From Yinghuangia soli (GTDB lineage: Bacteria; Actinomycetota; Actinomycetes; Streptomycetales; Streptomycetaceae): a stretch of DNA of 64,000 nucleotides. Where the stretch lies: assembly GCF_021502675.1 (NCBI RefSeq), contig NZ_JAKFHA010000020.1, positions 61,042 to 125,041 of the forward strand, read 5' to 3'. The first letter of the stretch is position 1. Every line of letters begins with the position of its first letter. Of the stretch, positions 29,130 through 38,009 are shown one piece after another. The translations under genes and the position numbers were made by a program. The notes under the pieces are model-generated. The model did no database searches and was not told the origin of the DNA. It saw nothing but the letters and a program-made list of their open reading frames with translations.

Positions 29130-29614
29130 TGCCGCACGAGGACTGGCTCGCCACCCTCCCCCGCCACTACGTCGCCGCAGCCGTCCTGGTCATCGACCCC
29201 GCAGGCCGCGTCCTGCTCCTGGACGCCAAGCACCGCGTACGCCACCTCCTCCCCGGCGGATGCGTCGACCACGGCGAGGACCCGCGCACCGCCGCCGCCC
29301 GGGAACTGCGCGAGGAGACCGGCCTCGACCTGGACGTCGGGCCCCCGCTCGACGTCGACTGGCGCCCGTCCGACCCGGACACCGACGGCACCATGGCCGC
29401 ACCCGTCCTGCAGTTCATCTTCGACGGCGGCACCATCCCGGCCGACACCGAGATCAGCCTGGACGCGGAATCCCACAACTGGCGCTGGGCCACCCTCGAC
29501 CAAGCCACGGACCTACTGGAATCCGCCGGCCACGACCGCCTACGCCGCGCCTACCAAGCCCGCGCACAACGCACCTGCGGCTACGGCATCTCCGCCCAAG
29601 GAGCCCAGGATTGA
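29126..29614 (+). CDS. Nudix hydrolase
   Basis: 162 residues. The Nudix box GX5EX7REUXEEXGU is complete at residues 45-67 (GGCVDHGEDPRTAAAREL, REETGL), so hydrolysis of a nucleoside diphosphate linked to another group with Mg2+ is expected. AAVLVIDPAGRVLLLDAKHRVRHLLPGG is the usual preceding strand region. ATG 29126 overlaps the ABC transporter stop (ATGA); a second ATG follows at 29129. The coupling ties it to the transporter, but the substrate (nucleotide sugar, nucleotide or cofactor) cannot be read. Confidence 0.88.
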   Translation: MMPHEDWLATLPRHYVAAAVLVIDPAGRVLLLDAKHRVRHLLPGGCVDHGEDPRTAAARELREETGLDLDVGPPLDVDWRPSDPDTDGTMAAPVLQFIFDGGTIPADTEISLDAESHNWRWATLDQATDLLESAGHDRLRRAYQARAQRTCGYGISAQGAQD

Positions 29615-30261
29615 CGACGCAACTTGCGCCGACTCATGTCGACTTTGATCATGTCGTCTGGTTGTGTGGCGGCATGCTCTCCATATCCACGGCGTACCGG
29701 CGTGCCCTGATGCCACCGCGTGCGGTCCTGGCCAAGGTCTACGCGGCCGGCCTCGCCGTCAACTTGCCCATCCTCGCTGTACTGCTGACGCCGCTGACCA
29801 GGAGCCGCGTCGGATCCGAGGTGACGATGGGGATCGGGGTGGCCGTCCTGCTCGTCCTCGTCGTCACCGCCGTGGTGTTCGCGCCGGAGGTCAGTGCCCG
29901 CGTGGCCCCGGCCGCCGGCCAGTGGCAGTTCGGCAGCGCGCGTTCGCGCACCCGCGCCCTGATGCGGCAGGACCGGCGCGCCTACTGGCTGCGCCTTGCC
30001 GAGTTCATCGCGCTGTACGTCGCCGCCCAGGGGGTAGGCGGCGCGATCGCCTGGATGTGGCCGCACATATGGCGCAACCCCGAGTTCGAACACAACCCGG
30101 CGGCCGAGCCATGGGAGTTCGACTACCCGAACTTCGCGATCCAAGCGATCGGCATCTACGCAGTGGTCTGCCTTGCGCTCACCTGGTACGCCTGCCGCCT
30201 GCGCCAGCTCGCCCTGGCCCAGCGCACTGCCGCCGACGAACAAGTCTTGAACCCGGCCTGA
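29611..30261 (+). CDS. four-helix integral membrane protein, unknown function
   Basis: 216 residues from TTG 29611, chosen because AAGGAG lies 8 nt upstream and the start overlaps the Nudix stop (TTGA). Membrane segments: VYAAGLAVNLPILAVLLTPL, VTMGIGVAVLLVLVVTAVVFA, AEFIALYVAAQGVGGAIAWMW and FAIQAIGIYAVVCLALTWYA. Basic loops (SARSRTRALMRQDRRAYWLR) lie between helices 2 and 3. I recognise no family. As the last gene of the small-ORF/ABC/Nudix unit it may be an immunity, partner or membrane-sensor protein. The alternative start ATG (MLSIST) would remove about 21 residues. Confidence 0.6.
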   Translation: MTTQLAPTHVDFDHVVWLCGGMLSISTAYRRALMPPRAVLAKVYAAGLAVNLPILAVLLTPLTRSRVGSEVTMGIGVAVLLVLVVTAVVFAPEVSARVAPAAGQWQFGSARSRTRALMRQDRRAYWLRLAEFIALYVAAQGVGGAIAWMWPHIWRNPEFEHNPAAEPWEFDYPNFAIQAIGIYAVVCLALTWYACRLRQLALAQRTAADEQVLNPA

Positions 30262-30703
30262 AGGTCATCGATCGGATGAGGATGACCCAAAGGCCTCGGC
30301 CTCGTCGACCGCTACACCGCCGATCGGCCGGCAAATCTCACATCGCCGAGGACCGTTGGGCCACGGGCGCCCGTCAGCCACGCGAGAACGCGCGAGACTG
30401 ACGAAGGCCCGGGCGGCGGATCAGTGGCACCGCGGCAGTTGCGCGTTCGCACCGCACCTGTCGAACGCTTCGACGGCTGATGCTCCAGGCATCCGAACCC
30501 GGCGCGCTCGGACAGCCCTGACCGCGCTGCGAAGTCATCCATGTCCAGGGCACGGCGATGCCCGCCGACCAAGATTGCAGTCAGCCGAGATCGGCTCTGG
30601 CCCGCGAGGCACGTGTCAGGGAGTCTCCGCCCCGAGGACCTTCCTGATCATCTGCGCCGTGCCCGCGCGACGGTGTCTGTCTTGCCGCGCACCGGCACGC
30701 GCG
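30262..30703. other. 442-bp gap without a supported gene
   Basis: Only short out-of-phase frames are present and none has a credible ribosome site or family motif. It may hold the terminators of the two convergent units on either side, but no clear hairpin was found. Confidence 0.5.
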
Positions 30704-31351
30704 TCACTCGGACGCGGCACTGCCGACCGGGCCCAAAGCTCCTCTCGCCAGTCCAAGGCCCTGCTCCGCGACAGTGACAGCCATGCGCGCGACCGCCTCG
30801 GGGCGGTAGCTGGTGTCGGTGTTCGCGTGGGCGCCGAGGCCGTCGAGGACGACGATGATCTGAAGGGTCGTCACGTACGGGTCGTCCGTGCGGAACTCCC
30901 CGCGCGCCACGCCCTCGCGGACGAGCGACTCCAGCCGCGTGCGCCAGGCGGTCTCCCGCTCGAGCACGCGTTCATTCAGGACGGGCCGGGAGCCGCGCAG
31001 GTGCCAGGCGTTGATCCACAGCCGGCTCAGCCGGTCGAACTCCGGCCCGGCCGCGAGCGCGAAGAACCGCGCCAAGTGCTCCGTGCACGTCCCGCCGGTC
31101 CGCTCCTCCGGCAGCAGGACATCGAGCTCGGCGCCCGTGGCCGCGCCAAAGGCTTCCGCGACCAAGTCCTCCGCCGTGCCGAAGTAGTGGCTGATCAGCC
31201 CCGGCCGCACATCGAGCTCGTCGGCGATCCGCTGCAGCGTGACGCACTCCAGCCCCTCGCCCAGGGCCACGGCTGCCGCGGCATCGACGATCTCCGCGCG
31301 CCGGGCAGCCGGGGCCTTCCGAATCCGCTTGCGCTGAACGCTTGACGCCAT
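30704..31351 (-). CDS. TetR family regulator
   Basis: 215 residues. N-terminal helix-turn-helix at about 15-65 (RRAEIVDAAAAVALGEGLECVTLQRIADELDVRPGLISHYFGTAEDLVAEAF); the sequence VRPGLISHYF is the classical recognition helix. The C-terminal ligand domain resembles BetI/AcrR-type regulators (FFALAAGPEFDRLSRLWINAWHLR, LVREGVARGEFRTDDPYV). Divergent from a nucleobase/cation symporter gene with two tandem palindromes between them, so it probably represses that gene and itself. The ligand may be the transported compound. Confidence 0.85.
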   Translation of the reverse strand: MASSVQRKRIRKAPAARRAEIVDAAAAVALGEGLECVTLQRIADELDVRPGLISHYFGTAEDLVAEAFGAATGAELDVLLPEERTGGTCTEHLARFFALAAGPEFDRLSRLWINAWHLRGSRPVLNERVLERETAWRTRLESLVREGVARGEFRTDDPYVTTLQIIVVLDGLGAHANTDTSYRPEAVARMAVTVAEQGLGLARGALGPVGSAASE

Positions 31352-31362
31352 GCCCCGGATGA

Positions 31363-31407
31363 TATTGAGTGTGCCACCAATAAGCAATATTGAGGGTTCC
31401 GCCAATA
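31363..31407. promoter_or_regulatory. two tandem TetR operators, TATTG-N10-CAATA
   Basis: Site 1 is 31363-31382 and site 2 is 31388-31407; each is TATTG, 10 nt, CAATA. They belong to a 25-bp direct repeat with few differences and are shifted by 25 bp, so two dimers could bind at a fixed spacing. The pair fills the 90-bp gap between the divergent TetR and permease genes and is strikingly AT-rich for this DNA. Confidence 0.65.
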
Positions 31408-31441
31408 AGCTTTCGGCGGCACCGCAGCATCCGGAGGGCAC

Positions 31442-32887
31442 ATGGCGTCCACGATCCCCGACCCGCGCCCAGGCGCAGACGGCTCTTCGGCAGTGCCGCC
31501 CGAGGACCGGGCCGGGCAGGTCGAGGCCCACGGCATCGACTACATCCCCGAGGCGGAACGCCACGGCCACCCACGGCAGTTGTTCGCCGTCTGGGCGGCG
31601 GCGAACGTCAACTACCTCAACCTGGTGGTCGGCGGCGCCCTGGTCCTCATGGGTCTGAACCTGTGGCAGGCCCTCGCCGTGCTGGTGCTCGGCAACTGCT
31701 TCTGGCTGCTCACCGGGCTGCTCGCCACCTCGGGCCCGGCAGCGGGCGCACCGAGCGAGGTCATCACCCGGGCGATGTACGGCATCCGCGGCAACCGGGT
31801 GAACAACGCCGTCACCGGCTGGCTCATCTCCGTCTGCTACTTCGCCCTCAACCTCGCCGCCGGCGCGACCGCCGCCTTCGCCCTCGTCGACAAGACCGGC
31901 ATCACGACGAACACCGCCGTCAAGACCGCCGTCATCATCGCCATCGCCGCGGTCACCCTCGTCATCAGCGTGTACGGGCACGCCATGATCATGCGGCTCT
32001 ACCTGCCGATCACGCTCGCGCTCACCGCCGCGTTCGCCGTCGTCGCCGTCGTCGTGCTGGACCACGCCGACTTCTCCTACGCACCCGCCGAACCGCTGAC
32101 CGGCACCGGCCTGTGGGCCGCCGCCATCGCCGGCGTCACGCTCATCGCCGCGGGCCCGCTGTCCTACACCACCAGCGCGGACTTCTCCCGCTACCTGCCC
32201 GCCGGCACCTCCCCCAGGGCCGTCGCCGGGTGGACCGCGTTCGGCAGCGCCCTGCCGAGCCTGGCCGTCGGAGCACTCGGCGTCCTCGCCGCGACCGCCG
32301 TCGACATGGCCGATCCCCAGACCGCCCTCGAAGGCATCCTGCCCGGCTGGTTCACGAACCTCTTCCTGCTCGCCCTGATCCTCGGCACCGTGTCCGCCAA
32401 CGCGCTGACCGCCTACAGCGCAGGCCTCGCCCTCCAAGCCGTCGGCGTACGCATCCGCCGCACCGTGAGCGTGATCGTCGACGGCATCGCCGCCGTCGCC
32501 CTCACCCTGTACGGGCTCCTCGCGTCCGACTTCCTCGACACCGTCAACGACGTCCTGCAACTGACCGTGCTCCTCCTCGGCCCCAGCGTGGCGATCTACG
32601 CCACCGACCTCGTACTGCGCCGCAACCGCTACGACGGCATCGCCCTCACCGACGAGACCCCCGGCAGCCCCTTCTGGTACACCGCCGGCGTCAACCAGGC
32701 CGGCGCCATCGCCCTCACCGCAGGCGTCACCGCGGCCGCCCTGTGCGCCAACACGCTCTACACCGGCCCCGTGGCCACCGCCCTCGACGGCATCGACCTC
32801 TCCCTCCCCGTCGGCATGGCAGTCGCATCGGCCCTCTACGCAACCCTCATGCGACCGACCCGCAGCACGATGGGCGCCCTCCGGTAG
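31442..32887 (+). CDS. NCS1 family nucleobase:cation symporter (cytosine/purine permease type)
   Basis: 481 residues, about 12 membrane helices. The start of the transport core reads HGIDYIPEAERHGHPRQLFAVWAAANVNYLNLVVGGALVLMGL, typical of NCS1 proteins, then APSEVITRAMYGIRGNRVNN and PLSYTTSADFSRYLP. These use Na+ or H+ to import cytosine, purines, hydantoin, thiamine-related or similar compounds. GGAGGG lies 6 nt before ATG 31442. Single gene under a divergent TetR regulator. Substrate not readable. Confidence 0.85.
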   Translation: MASTIPDPRPGADGSSAVPPEDRAGQVEAHGIDYIPEAERHGHPRQLFAVWAAANVNYLNLVVGGALVLMGLNLWQALAVLVLGNCFWLLTGLLATSGPAAGAPSEVITRAMYGIRGNRVNNAVTGWLISVCYFALNLAAGATAAFALVDKTGITTNTAVKTAVIIAIAAVTLVISVYGHAMIMRLYLPITLALTAAFAVVAVVVLDHADFSYAPAEPLTGTGLWAAAIAGVTLIAAGPLSYTTSADFSRYLPAGTSPRAVAGWTAFGSALPSLAVGALGVLAATAVDMADPQTALEGILPGWFTNLFLLALILGTVSANALTAYSAGLALQAVGVRIRRTVSVIVDGIAAVALTLYGLLASDFLDTVNDVLQLTVLLLGPSVAIYATDLVLRRNRYDGIALTDETPGSPFWYTAGVNQAGAIALTAGVTAAALCANTLYTGPVATALDGIDLSLPVGMAVASALYATLMRPTRSTMGALR

Positions 32888-33084
32888 TTGAATCCGCAGA
32901 CTCGTCTGCCGACGACCCGAATGCGCTGCGCGTGCCACCAACTCTCGGTGGCAACGCCAGTTGCGGCCACTGATCCAGTCCGGTCTGCACAGGCCCGGCG
33001 AGGGCGCCGAACCGCGTCTGCGGGTGGCGGTCCGGCGCACGAGGCCCCGCCAACCTGCCCGGTACGCCGGGTAGGCGCCATGGC

Positions 33085-33303
33085 GTAGTCGTTGACCGCG
33101 TTCCACGCCTTGGCGTGGTCGGCGTGCTGCGCCATCGCCGTGGCGGCGAACGACGCCACGGCCGGCTGCACGGTCCCCCGCTTTCCTGCGCCGGCCGCCT
33201 GGTAGGCGGCGACCGCCTGATTCTCCAGGGCGGTGGCCAGCGCCACGACCTGCAGATCCCCCGTGGACGTGCCGCCGGCCGCCGCGTTCATCGCAGAGAT
33301 CAT
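33085..33303 (-). pseudogene. N-terminal remnant of a ferritin-like (DUF4439/Ferritin_2-type) gene
   Basis: Codons from ATG 33303 give SAMNAAAGGTSTGDLQVVALATALENQAVAAYQAAGAGKR, then VASFAATAMAQHADHAKAWNAVNDY, two helices of a ferritin-like bundle. After about 72 residues the frame turns into low-complexity Arg/Pro sequence and enters the 3' end of the permease gene. The usual signal peptide and the second half of the bundle are missing. It is probably a decayed or truncated gene; a short functional protein is unlikely. Confidence 0.5.
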
Positions 33304-33483
33304 CGCCGTGCCTCACGGATCGGGCGACAAGAGACACCCGGAAACAGCGGCCGGAGGCGCCGTCGTCGCCCCGGCAATCCAAAGGGGAACATCAGCAGGA
33401 TCGGCGGGGTGGGGCCGGTCCCGTAGGCCCGGCGCCACGCGGGGGCTTCGGGGGTTGTGTGGCGGAGGTCGTGGCGGCGGGGG

Positions 33484-33957
33484 TCAGGGGGTGTTTTCGG
33501 CGCGGAGCATCCAGTGGTGCTTTTCCAGGGCTGCGGTGGTCTCGATCAGGAGGTCCTGGGAGACGGCGTCGAGGCCATCGGTGTCGGCGATGCGGCGGCG
33601 CATGCGCACGGACAGGTCTGCGACTGCGGTGGTGAAGGTGGCGACGACGACGGTGTCGGACAGAGGGCCGGCCGGTACGTCTGCCGAGGAGCCGGCCTTC
33701 GCGGTGGCGGCCGGGCGGCCGTCCGGGGCGACTCCGATGGTGGCGGCGCGTTCGGCGACGGTGTCCGCGAAAGTCCGTGCTGTTTCGACGATTTCGTCGA
33801 GTTGGAGGTGTACGGATCGGAAGCGCGGGCCGTAGAGGTTCCAGTGGGCCTGCTTGGCGGTCGCGGCGAGGTGGAGCAGGTCGACCAGGGTCTCCTGGAG
33901 TGCGGCGCCGACGACGTCGCGGTCGGCGGTCGGGAGGAGGGCGGACGTACCGGGCAT
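33484..33957 (-). CDS. dps: Dps family DNA-binding ferritin
   Basis: 157 residues, four-helix Dps fold. The ferroxidase centre is visible: LHLAATAKQAHWNLYGPRF (His), VHLQLDEIVETARTFADTVAERAATIGVAPDG (Asp/Glu) and the final helix DLLIETTAALEKHHWMLRAE. Dps dodecamers oxidise Fe(II) with H2O2, store iron and protect DNA. AGGAGA lies 6 nt before ATG 33957. The middle holds an Ala/Gly linker. No SigB-type promoter was recognised upstream. Confidence 0.88.
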   Translation of the reverse strand: MPGTSALLPTADRDVVGAALQETLVDLLHLAATAKQAHWNLYGPRFRSVHLQLDEIVETARTFADTVAERAATIGVAPDGRPAATAKAGSSADVPAGPLSDTVVVATFTTAVADLSVRMRRRIADTDGLDAVSQDLLIETTAALEKHHWMLRAENTP

Positions 33958-34049
33958 GGGCTTCTCCTGGGGGCAGGGCCGGGTCGGCCGGGAGGCGGGG
34001 ATGGCGTACGCGTAGGTGGGGGCGTCGAGTTCGACCGTCGCGTGCATCT

Positions 34050-34077
34050 CGTCGGGGTGGAACGTGCCGCCCCGACG
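34050..34077 (-). terminator. hairpin upstream of dps, downstream of the UlaG-like gene
   Basis: CGTCGGGGTGG (34050-34060) pairs with CCGCCCCGACG (34067-34077) with one G-T pair and a 6-base loop. It lies 78 bases beyond the stop of the minus-strand MBL gene and 93 bases before dps. Terminator is likely; a dps leader structure is possible. Confidence 0.5.
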
Positions 34078-34154
34078 GATCGACGACGAGCAATGAAGTG
34101 GCGCCGGCGTCGTAGGCGGCGGTCGTGGCCGTGCCTCCCGGCTCGGCAGGGGTG

Positions 34155-34946
34155 TCAGGCTTCGTGGTCGTGCGGCGCGCCGAGGGGCAGCCAGCGGATC
34201 CGGTCGCGGGTCTCGGACGGGGCTGCCGCGAGGGCGCGTTCGATGCCGGGGCGGCCTTCGGCGAAGTGCCGCCAGCCCTCGTAGTGCACGGGGAACGCGG
34301 TGTGCGGACGCATCTCGGCGCACAGCCGCAGGGCTTGGCGGGCCGTCATGGTGTAGCGGACCGGTCCGGTGAGGGGGAATCGGACGCCGCCCAGGTGCAG
34401 CAGTGCGGTGCCCACGGTGAACCGCCGGGCGACCTCGCGTACGCCGCCGAACAGGACGGTGTCGCCCGAGATCCACAGCGCTCCGTGGCGCTGGCCCTCC
34501 CAGGTGAGCGCGAATCCGGTGACCTGCCCCACGAACGGCCCGGAGAGCGGCGGGCCGTGGCGGGCGGGGGTCGCGGTGATCTCGATGTCCGGGCGGCCGG
34601 GTGCGCTCAGCCGGGTGGTCTGCCAGGGCCGCAGCGCCCGGGCGTGCGCGCCGAGGCGGCGGGCTCCGGACGGTGTGGTCGCCAGCGTTCCCGCGGCGGC
34701 GGCGACGGTCCGGCCGGCGTCGTCGAGGTTGTCCCCGTGGTGGTCGTGGGTGAGCAGCACGGCGTCGACGTGCGGCAGGTCGCCGGGGCGGAGGGCAGGG
34801 CCGGCCACCTTGCGGGACGAGGTGCCCCACCCGAACGCGTAGCGGCGGCCGGGCGGATCGAAGGTCGGGTCGGTCAGCAGGGTCCAGCCCTCGGCTTCGA
34901 TCAGCACGGTCGGGCCGCCGATGTGCGTGATGCGGACGTCGCTCAC
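34155..34946 (-). CDS. metallo-beta-lactamase fold hydrolase, UlaG-like
   Basis: 263 residues. The metal motif HDHHGDN (LLTHDHHGDNLDDAG) and upstream THIGGPTVLIEAEGWTLLTDPTFDPPG are typical of UlaG-type MBL proteins; further ligands are ARHG, ISGDT and HYEGW near the C-terminus. Family members hydrolyse lactones or phosphodiesters, and some N-acyl lipids. No signal peptide. It is followed by dps and preceded by an alpha/beta hydrolase with a strong terminator between, so it is probably transcribed alone. Confidence 0.85.
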   Translation of the reverse strand: MSDVRITHIGGPTVLIEAEGWTLLTDPTFDPPGRRYAFGWGTSSRKVAGPALRPGDLPHVDAVLLTHDHHGDNLDDAGRTVAAAAGTLATTPSGARRLGAHARALRPWQTTRLSAPGRPDIEITATPARHGPPLSGPFVGQVTGFALTWEGQRHGALWISGDTVLFGGVREVARRFTVGTALLHLGGVRFPLTGPVRYTMTARQALRLCAEMRPHTAFPVHYEGWRHFAEGRPGIERALAAAPSETRDRIRWLPLGAPHDHEA

Positions 34947-34965
34947 AGCAGTCTCCTCGGATGGT

Positions 34966-35008
34966 CCGGGCCCGGGGCGCGCACCTTGTGCAAGCGCCCC
35001 GGGCCCGG
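34966..35008 (-). terminator. strong 15-bp stem terminator
   Basis: A perfect 15-bp stem (34966-34980 with 34994-35008), loop 13 bases with a small inner GCA/TGC pair, lies 20 bases after the stop of the alpha/beta hydrolase gene and before the MBL gene. Confidence 0.75.
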
Positions 35009-35028
35009 TGTGCGCGAAGTCCCTATCG

Positions 35029-35829
35029 TCAGGCGTGCGCCAGCGCCCAGTCCAAGGCCTGGTCGGCGACGGCTTCCCAGCCGTCCTCCGCGGGCATCAG
35101 GTGCGCGCGGCCGGGGATCACGACGTGTTCGGTGACCGTGCCGGGCGCCTTGTAGTGCTTGGCGTTGGACGCCTGGACCTTGGGCGGCATCAGGTGGTCG
35201 TTCTCGCCGGAGAGGAAGAGCAAGGGCTTGCGGTCCGCGTTGTGGTAGTCCACGTACGTGTCCCCGTGCCCGGGACGGACGTTGGCCAGGGCGCTGCCGA
35301 AGAACACGTGCCCCGAGGCGGGCACGTGGTAGCGCTCGTAGGTGGCCTTGGCCTGGTCCTCGGGGAAGGTGTTGGTGAAGGCGTAGCGCCACTGGTCGTA
35401 CGTCAGGCCCACGGCCTTGTGCCGGTTGGCGGGGTTGCGCAGGATCGGGAACGTCGCGCGGATCTGGGACAGCGGGGTGACGACGACGCCTTCGGTGGGA
35501 GCGGAGTTGATGGCGACGCCGCAGGCACCGTGGCCGCGGTCGAGCAGGAGCTGCGTGAACACCCCGCCGGCCGAGTGCCCCATGAGGATCGGCGGCTTGT
35601 CCAGGTCGTGGATGAGCCCCTGCAGCGAGTCGAGGATCTCCGCGACTTCGAGGTGTTCGACTGCGGTGGGGTCGGCGTTGAGCGCCTCGACCTCGACGTC
35701 GAAGCCGGGGTAGGCGGGGGCCAGGACCCGGAAGCCCTTGGCCTTGTAGCGCGTGATCCAGTGCTCCCAGCTGCGGGGGGTGACCCAGAAGCCGTGGATG
35801 AGGACGATCGTGTCCGGCTGGCTGCTCAT
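35029..35829 (-). CDS. alpha/beta hydrolase
   Basis: 266 residues. Oxyanion strand IVLIHGFWVTPRSWEHWI, nucleophile elbow GHSAGG with Ser86, acid in SGENDHLMPP and His in PGRAHLMPAEDGW. The insert AINSAPTEGVVVTPLSQIRATFPILRNPANRHKAVGLTYDQWRYAFTNTFPEDQ forms the lid. No signal peptide, so cytoplasmic. One of four alpha/beta hydrolases within 6 kb. Substrate unknown. Confidence 0.85.
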   Translation of the reverse strand: MSSQPDTIVLIHGFWVTPRSWEHWITRYKAKGFRVLAPAYPGFDVEVEALNADPTAVEHLEVAEILDSLQGLIHDLDKPPILMGHSAGGVFTQLLLDRGHGACGVAINSAPTEGVVVTPLSQIRATFPILRNPANRHKAVGLTYDQWRYAFTNTFPEDQAKATYERYHVPASGHVFFGSALANVRPGHGDTYVDYHNADRKPLLFLSGENDHLMPPKVQASNAKHYKAPGTVTEHVVIPGRAHLMPAEDGWEAVADQALDWALAHA

Positions 35830-35934
35830 GTGGACTCCTCGCGAGTGGCGGTGGCGGTGGCGGTGGCGGAGCTGCGATCTGGTGGACAGTGCCGGGGGTA
35901 CCAGGTGACGCCGGGGCCGGTGCGGTGCCGGTGT

Positions 35935-36756
35935 TCAGGAGGCGAGGAACGCCAGCAGGTCGGCGTCGAACTCGTCCTTGAAGTCGCCGTACAGGCCGTG
36001 CGGCCGGCCGGGGTAGACCTTGAGCGTCGCGTTCTTGACGAGTTCGGCCGACTTCAGGGCCGAGGCGCCGATCGGCACGATCTGGTCGTCGTCGCCGTGC
36101 GCGATGAGGGTGGGGACGTCGATGCGCTTCAGGTCCTCGGTCAGGTCCGTCTCCGAGAAGGCCTTGATGCAGTCGAGTGCGCCCTTGATCCCGACCTGCA
36201 TGGACTGCGCCCAGAATGCGCGCGAGATCCCCTCGGACACCGCGGCGCCGTCCCGGTTGAAGCCGTAGAAGGGGAAGCTGAGGTCGTAGTAGAACTGCGA
36301 GCGGTCGGCCGCCACCCCGGCGCGGATGGCGTCGAACGCCTCGATCGGGAGGCCCTCGGGGTTGGCGTCGGTCTTGAGCATGAGCGGCGGGACCGCCCCG
36401 AGCAGGACCGCCTTGGCGACCCGGCCGGTGCCGTGCCGGCCCATGTACCGGGTCACCTCGCCGCCGCCGGTGGAGTGGCCGACGAGCACGATGTCGCGCA
36501 GGTCCAGCTCTTCGATCAGCCGGGCGAGGTCGTCGGCGTAGGTGTCCATGTCGTTGCCGGCCCAGGGCTGCGCGGAACGCCCGTGGCCGCGGCGGTCGTG
36601 CGCGATGGCGCGGTAGCCGTGCGACGCCACCAGGTGAAGCTGCTCGTCCCAGGCGTCGGCGTTCAGCGGCCAGCCGTGGCTGAACACGACGGGCTGCCCG
36701 TGGCCCCAGTCCTTGTAGAAGATCTCGGTGCCGTCGTTCGTCGTGATGAAGGGCAT
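35935..36756 (-). CDS. non-haem haloperoxidase-type alpha/beta hydrolase
   Basis: 273 residues from ATG 36756 (GAGGAAA 7 nt upstream). Very typical of cofactor-free chloroperoxidases/perhydrolases: [51 protein letters not shown], nucleophile Ser95 in [11 protein letters not shown], acid in HGDDDQIVP and His in [10 protein letters not shown]. The physiological reaction is usually ester or lactone hydrolysis; perhydrolase activity is a side reaction. A 22-bp motif shared with another hydrolase promoter lies about 190 bp upstream. Confidence 0.88.
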   Translation of the reverse strand: MPFITTNDGTEIFYKDWGHGQPVVFSHGWPLNADAWDEQLHLVASHGYRAIAHDRRGHGRSAQPWAGNDMDTYADDLARLIEELDLRDIVLVGHSTGGGEVTRYMGRHGTGRVAKAVLLGAVPPLMLKTDANPEGLPIEAFDAIRAGVAADRSQFYYDLSFPFYGFNRDGAAVSEGISRAFWAQSMQVGIKGALDCIKAFSETDLTEDLKRIDVPTLIAHGDDDQIVPIGASALKSAELVKNATLKVYPGRPHGLYGDFKDEFDADLLAFLAS

Positions 36757-36911
36757 GGCTGTTTCCTCTCGCGAGTGGCCTGGAGTGATCCGGCGAGCGG
36801 GGTGCCGCGGACCGCGGTCGTCCTCGGCCGCGTGCCGGCCGTCGGGCACGGAACGCAACGAGCAGTGACGGGTTCGGTGCGCGGCCTTCGCTGCGCCTCA
36901 TCGCCTCCCGA

Positions 36912-36960
36912 CTGACGTTAAGTCAGCCGCGTACGGCCTGCCATCGGACAGATGACTGCA
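36912..36960. promoter_or_regulatory. regulatory elements between divergent hydrolase genes
   Basis: CTGAC-GTTAA-GTCAG (36912-36926) is a perfect short inverted repeat. At 36939-36960 is a 22-bp motif beginning TGCCATCGG and ending TGACTGCA; 19 of 22 bases recur at 40260-40281 in another divergent promoter. A regulator of the neighbourhood, such as the AraC protein encoded at 38070-39032, may bind there. Confidence 0.45.
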
Positions 36961-37075
36961 CCCGGGTCGCGGATCGGCGCCGCCGAAGTGCAGTAAGACG
37001 ACGGAAGCGCGGTCGTGGCCCCGACCAGCAGGCTCGGAGCACGCCATCCGAGCTCGCCGACGTCAGGAGTACGCC

Positions 37076-37915
37076 ATGAAGCTCCCCCGCCGCTCCCACC
37101 GCACCCTGGCCGTGGTCACCACCTCGGTCGCACTCCTCGCCGGGTCCGCCGGCGCCCTCGCCTACGGTGCCCCGGACTTCTCCGCGCGCCACGGCGGCTC
37201 CGCGCCGAAGCCGACCGTCGTCCTCGTCCACGGCGTGTTCGCGGACGCCTCGGGATTCGACGAGGTGATCGGGAAGCTGCGGCGCGCGGGCTACCCGGTG
37301 ATCGCGCCGGCCAATCCGCTGCGCGATCTCCCCGGTGACGCCGCGTACATCTCCAGCGTCATCGACAGCATCGGCGGTCCGGTCATCCTGGCCGGCCACT
37401 CGTACGGCGGCGCGGTCATCACGAACGCGGCTCGCGGCCACGCCAACGTCAAGGCCCTCGTCTACCTGGGCGCGTTCGCCCTCGACGAGGGCGAGACGCC
37501 GCTGGGAATCGCGCAGCAGTTCCCCGGCAGCGAACTCGGCGCGGCGCTGGAGGTCAGGCAATACCCGCTGGGCGACGGCAAGTACGGGCACGACGGCTAC
37601 ATCAAGGACGACAAGTTCCGTGCCGTCTTCGCCGCCGACCTGCCCGCCTCCCGGACCCGGGTCATGGCCGCGAGCCAGCGTCCGGGCAGCATCGAGGGGC
37701 TGTCCACCGGAAGCGGCGTGCCGGCCTGGAAGACCGTCCCGTCCTGGTACTTGATCCCGCGCCAGGACAAGGTCATCCCGGCGGACGCGCAGCGCTTCAT
37801 GGCCGAGCGCGCGAACAGCACGGTGCGGGAGGTCGATTCCTCGCACGTGGTGATGATGTCGCACCCCGACGCGGCGTACCGGATCATCGTCGACGCGGCC
37901 CGCGCGACCGACTGA
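37076..37915 (+). CDS. secreted alpha/beta hydrolase
   Basis: 279 residues. Signal peptide 1-30 (KLPRRSHRTLAVVTTSVALLAGSAGALAYG) with possible cleavage after residue 29 or 31. Core: PTVVLVHGVFADASGFDEVI, Ser109 in LAGHSYGGAVI, acid region PRQDKVIPADAQRFMAERA and His in SSHVVMMSHPDA. It resembles EstC-like exported esterases. Divergent from the haloperoxidase-type gene. Substrate unknown. Confidence 0.86.
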   Translation: MKLPRRSHRTLAVVTTSVALLAGSAGALAYGAPDFSARHGGSAPKPTVVLVHGVFADASGFDEVIGKLRRAGYPVIAPANPLRDLPGDAAYISSVIDSIGGPVILAGHSYGGAVITNAARGHANVKALVYLGAFALDEGETPLGIAQQFPGSELGAALEVRQYPLGDGKYGHDGYIKDDKFRAVFAADLPASRTRVMAASQRPGSIEGLSTGSGVPAWKTVPSWYLIPRQDKVIPADAQRFMAERANSTVREVDSSHVVMMSHPDAAYRIIVDAARATD

Positions 37916-38009
37916 CGCGTCGGCGGCTCCGCCGATTCCGCGGCGGCACCGCGGCCTTCGGCTTGTGATCCCGTCCTCCGGCCGGGCGCGCGCCCGCGGG
38001 CCCCGCCCG

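Noticed and set aside
30704..33382. 892-codon frame extending the TetR gene upstream
   Set aside because: Only the last 215 residues are TetR-like; the remainder is antisense to the NCS1 permease. Start placed at 31351.
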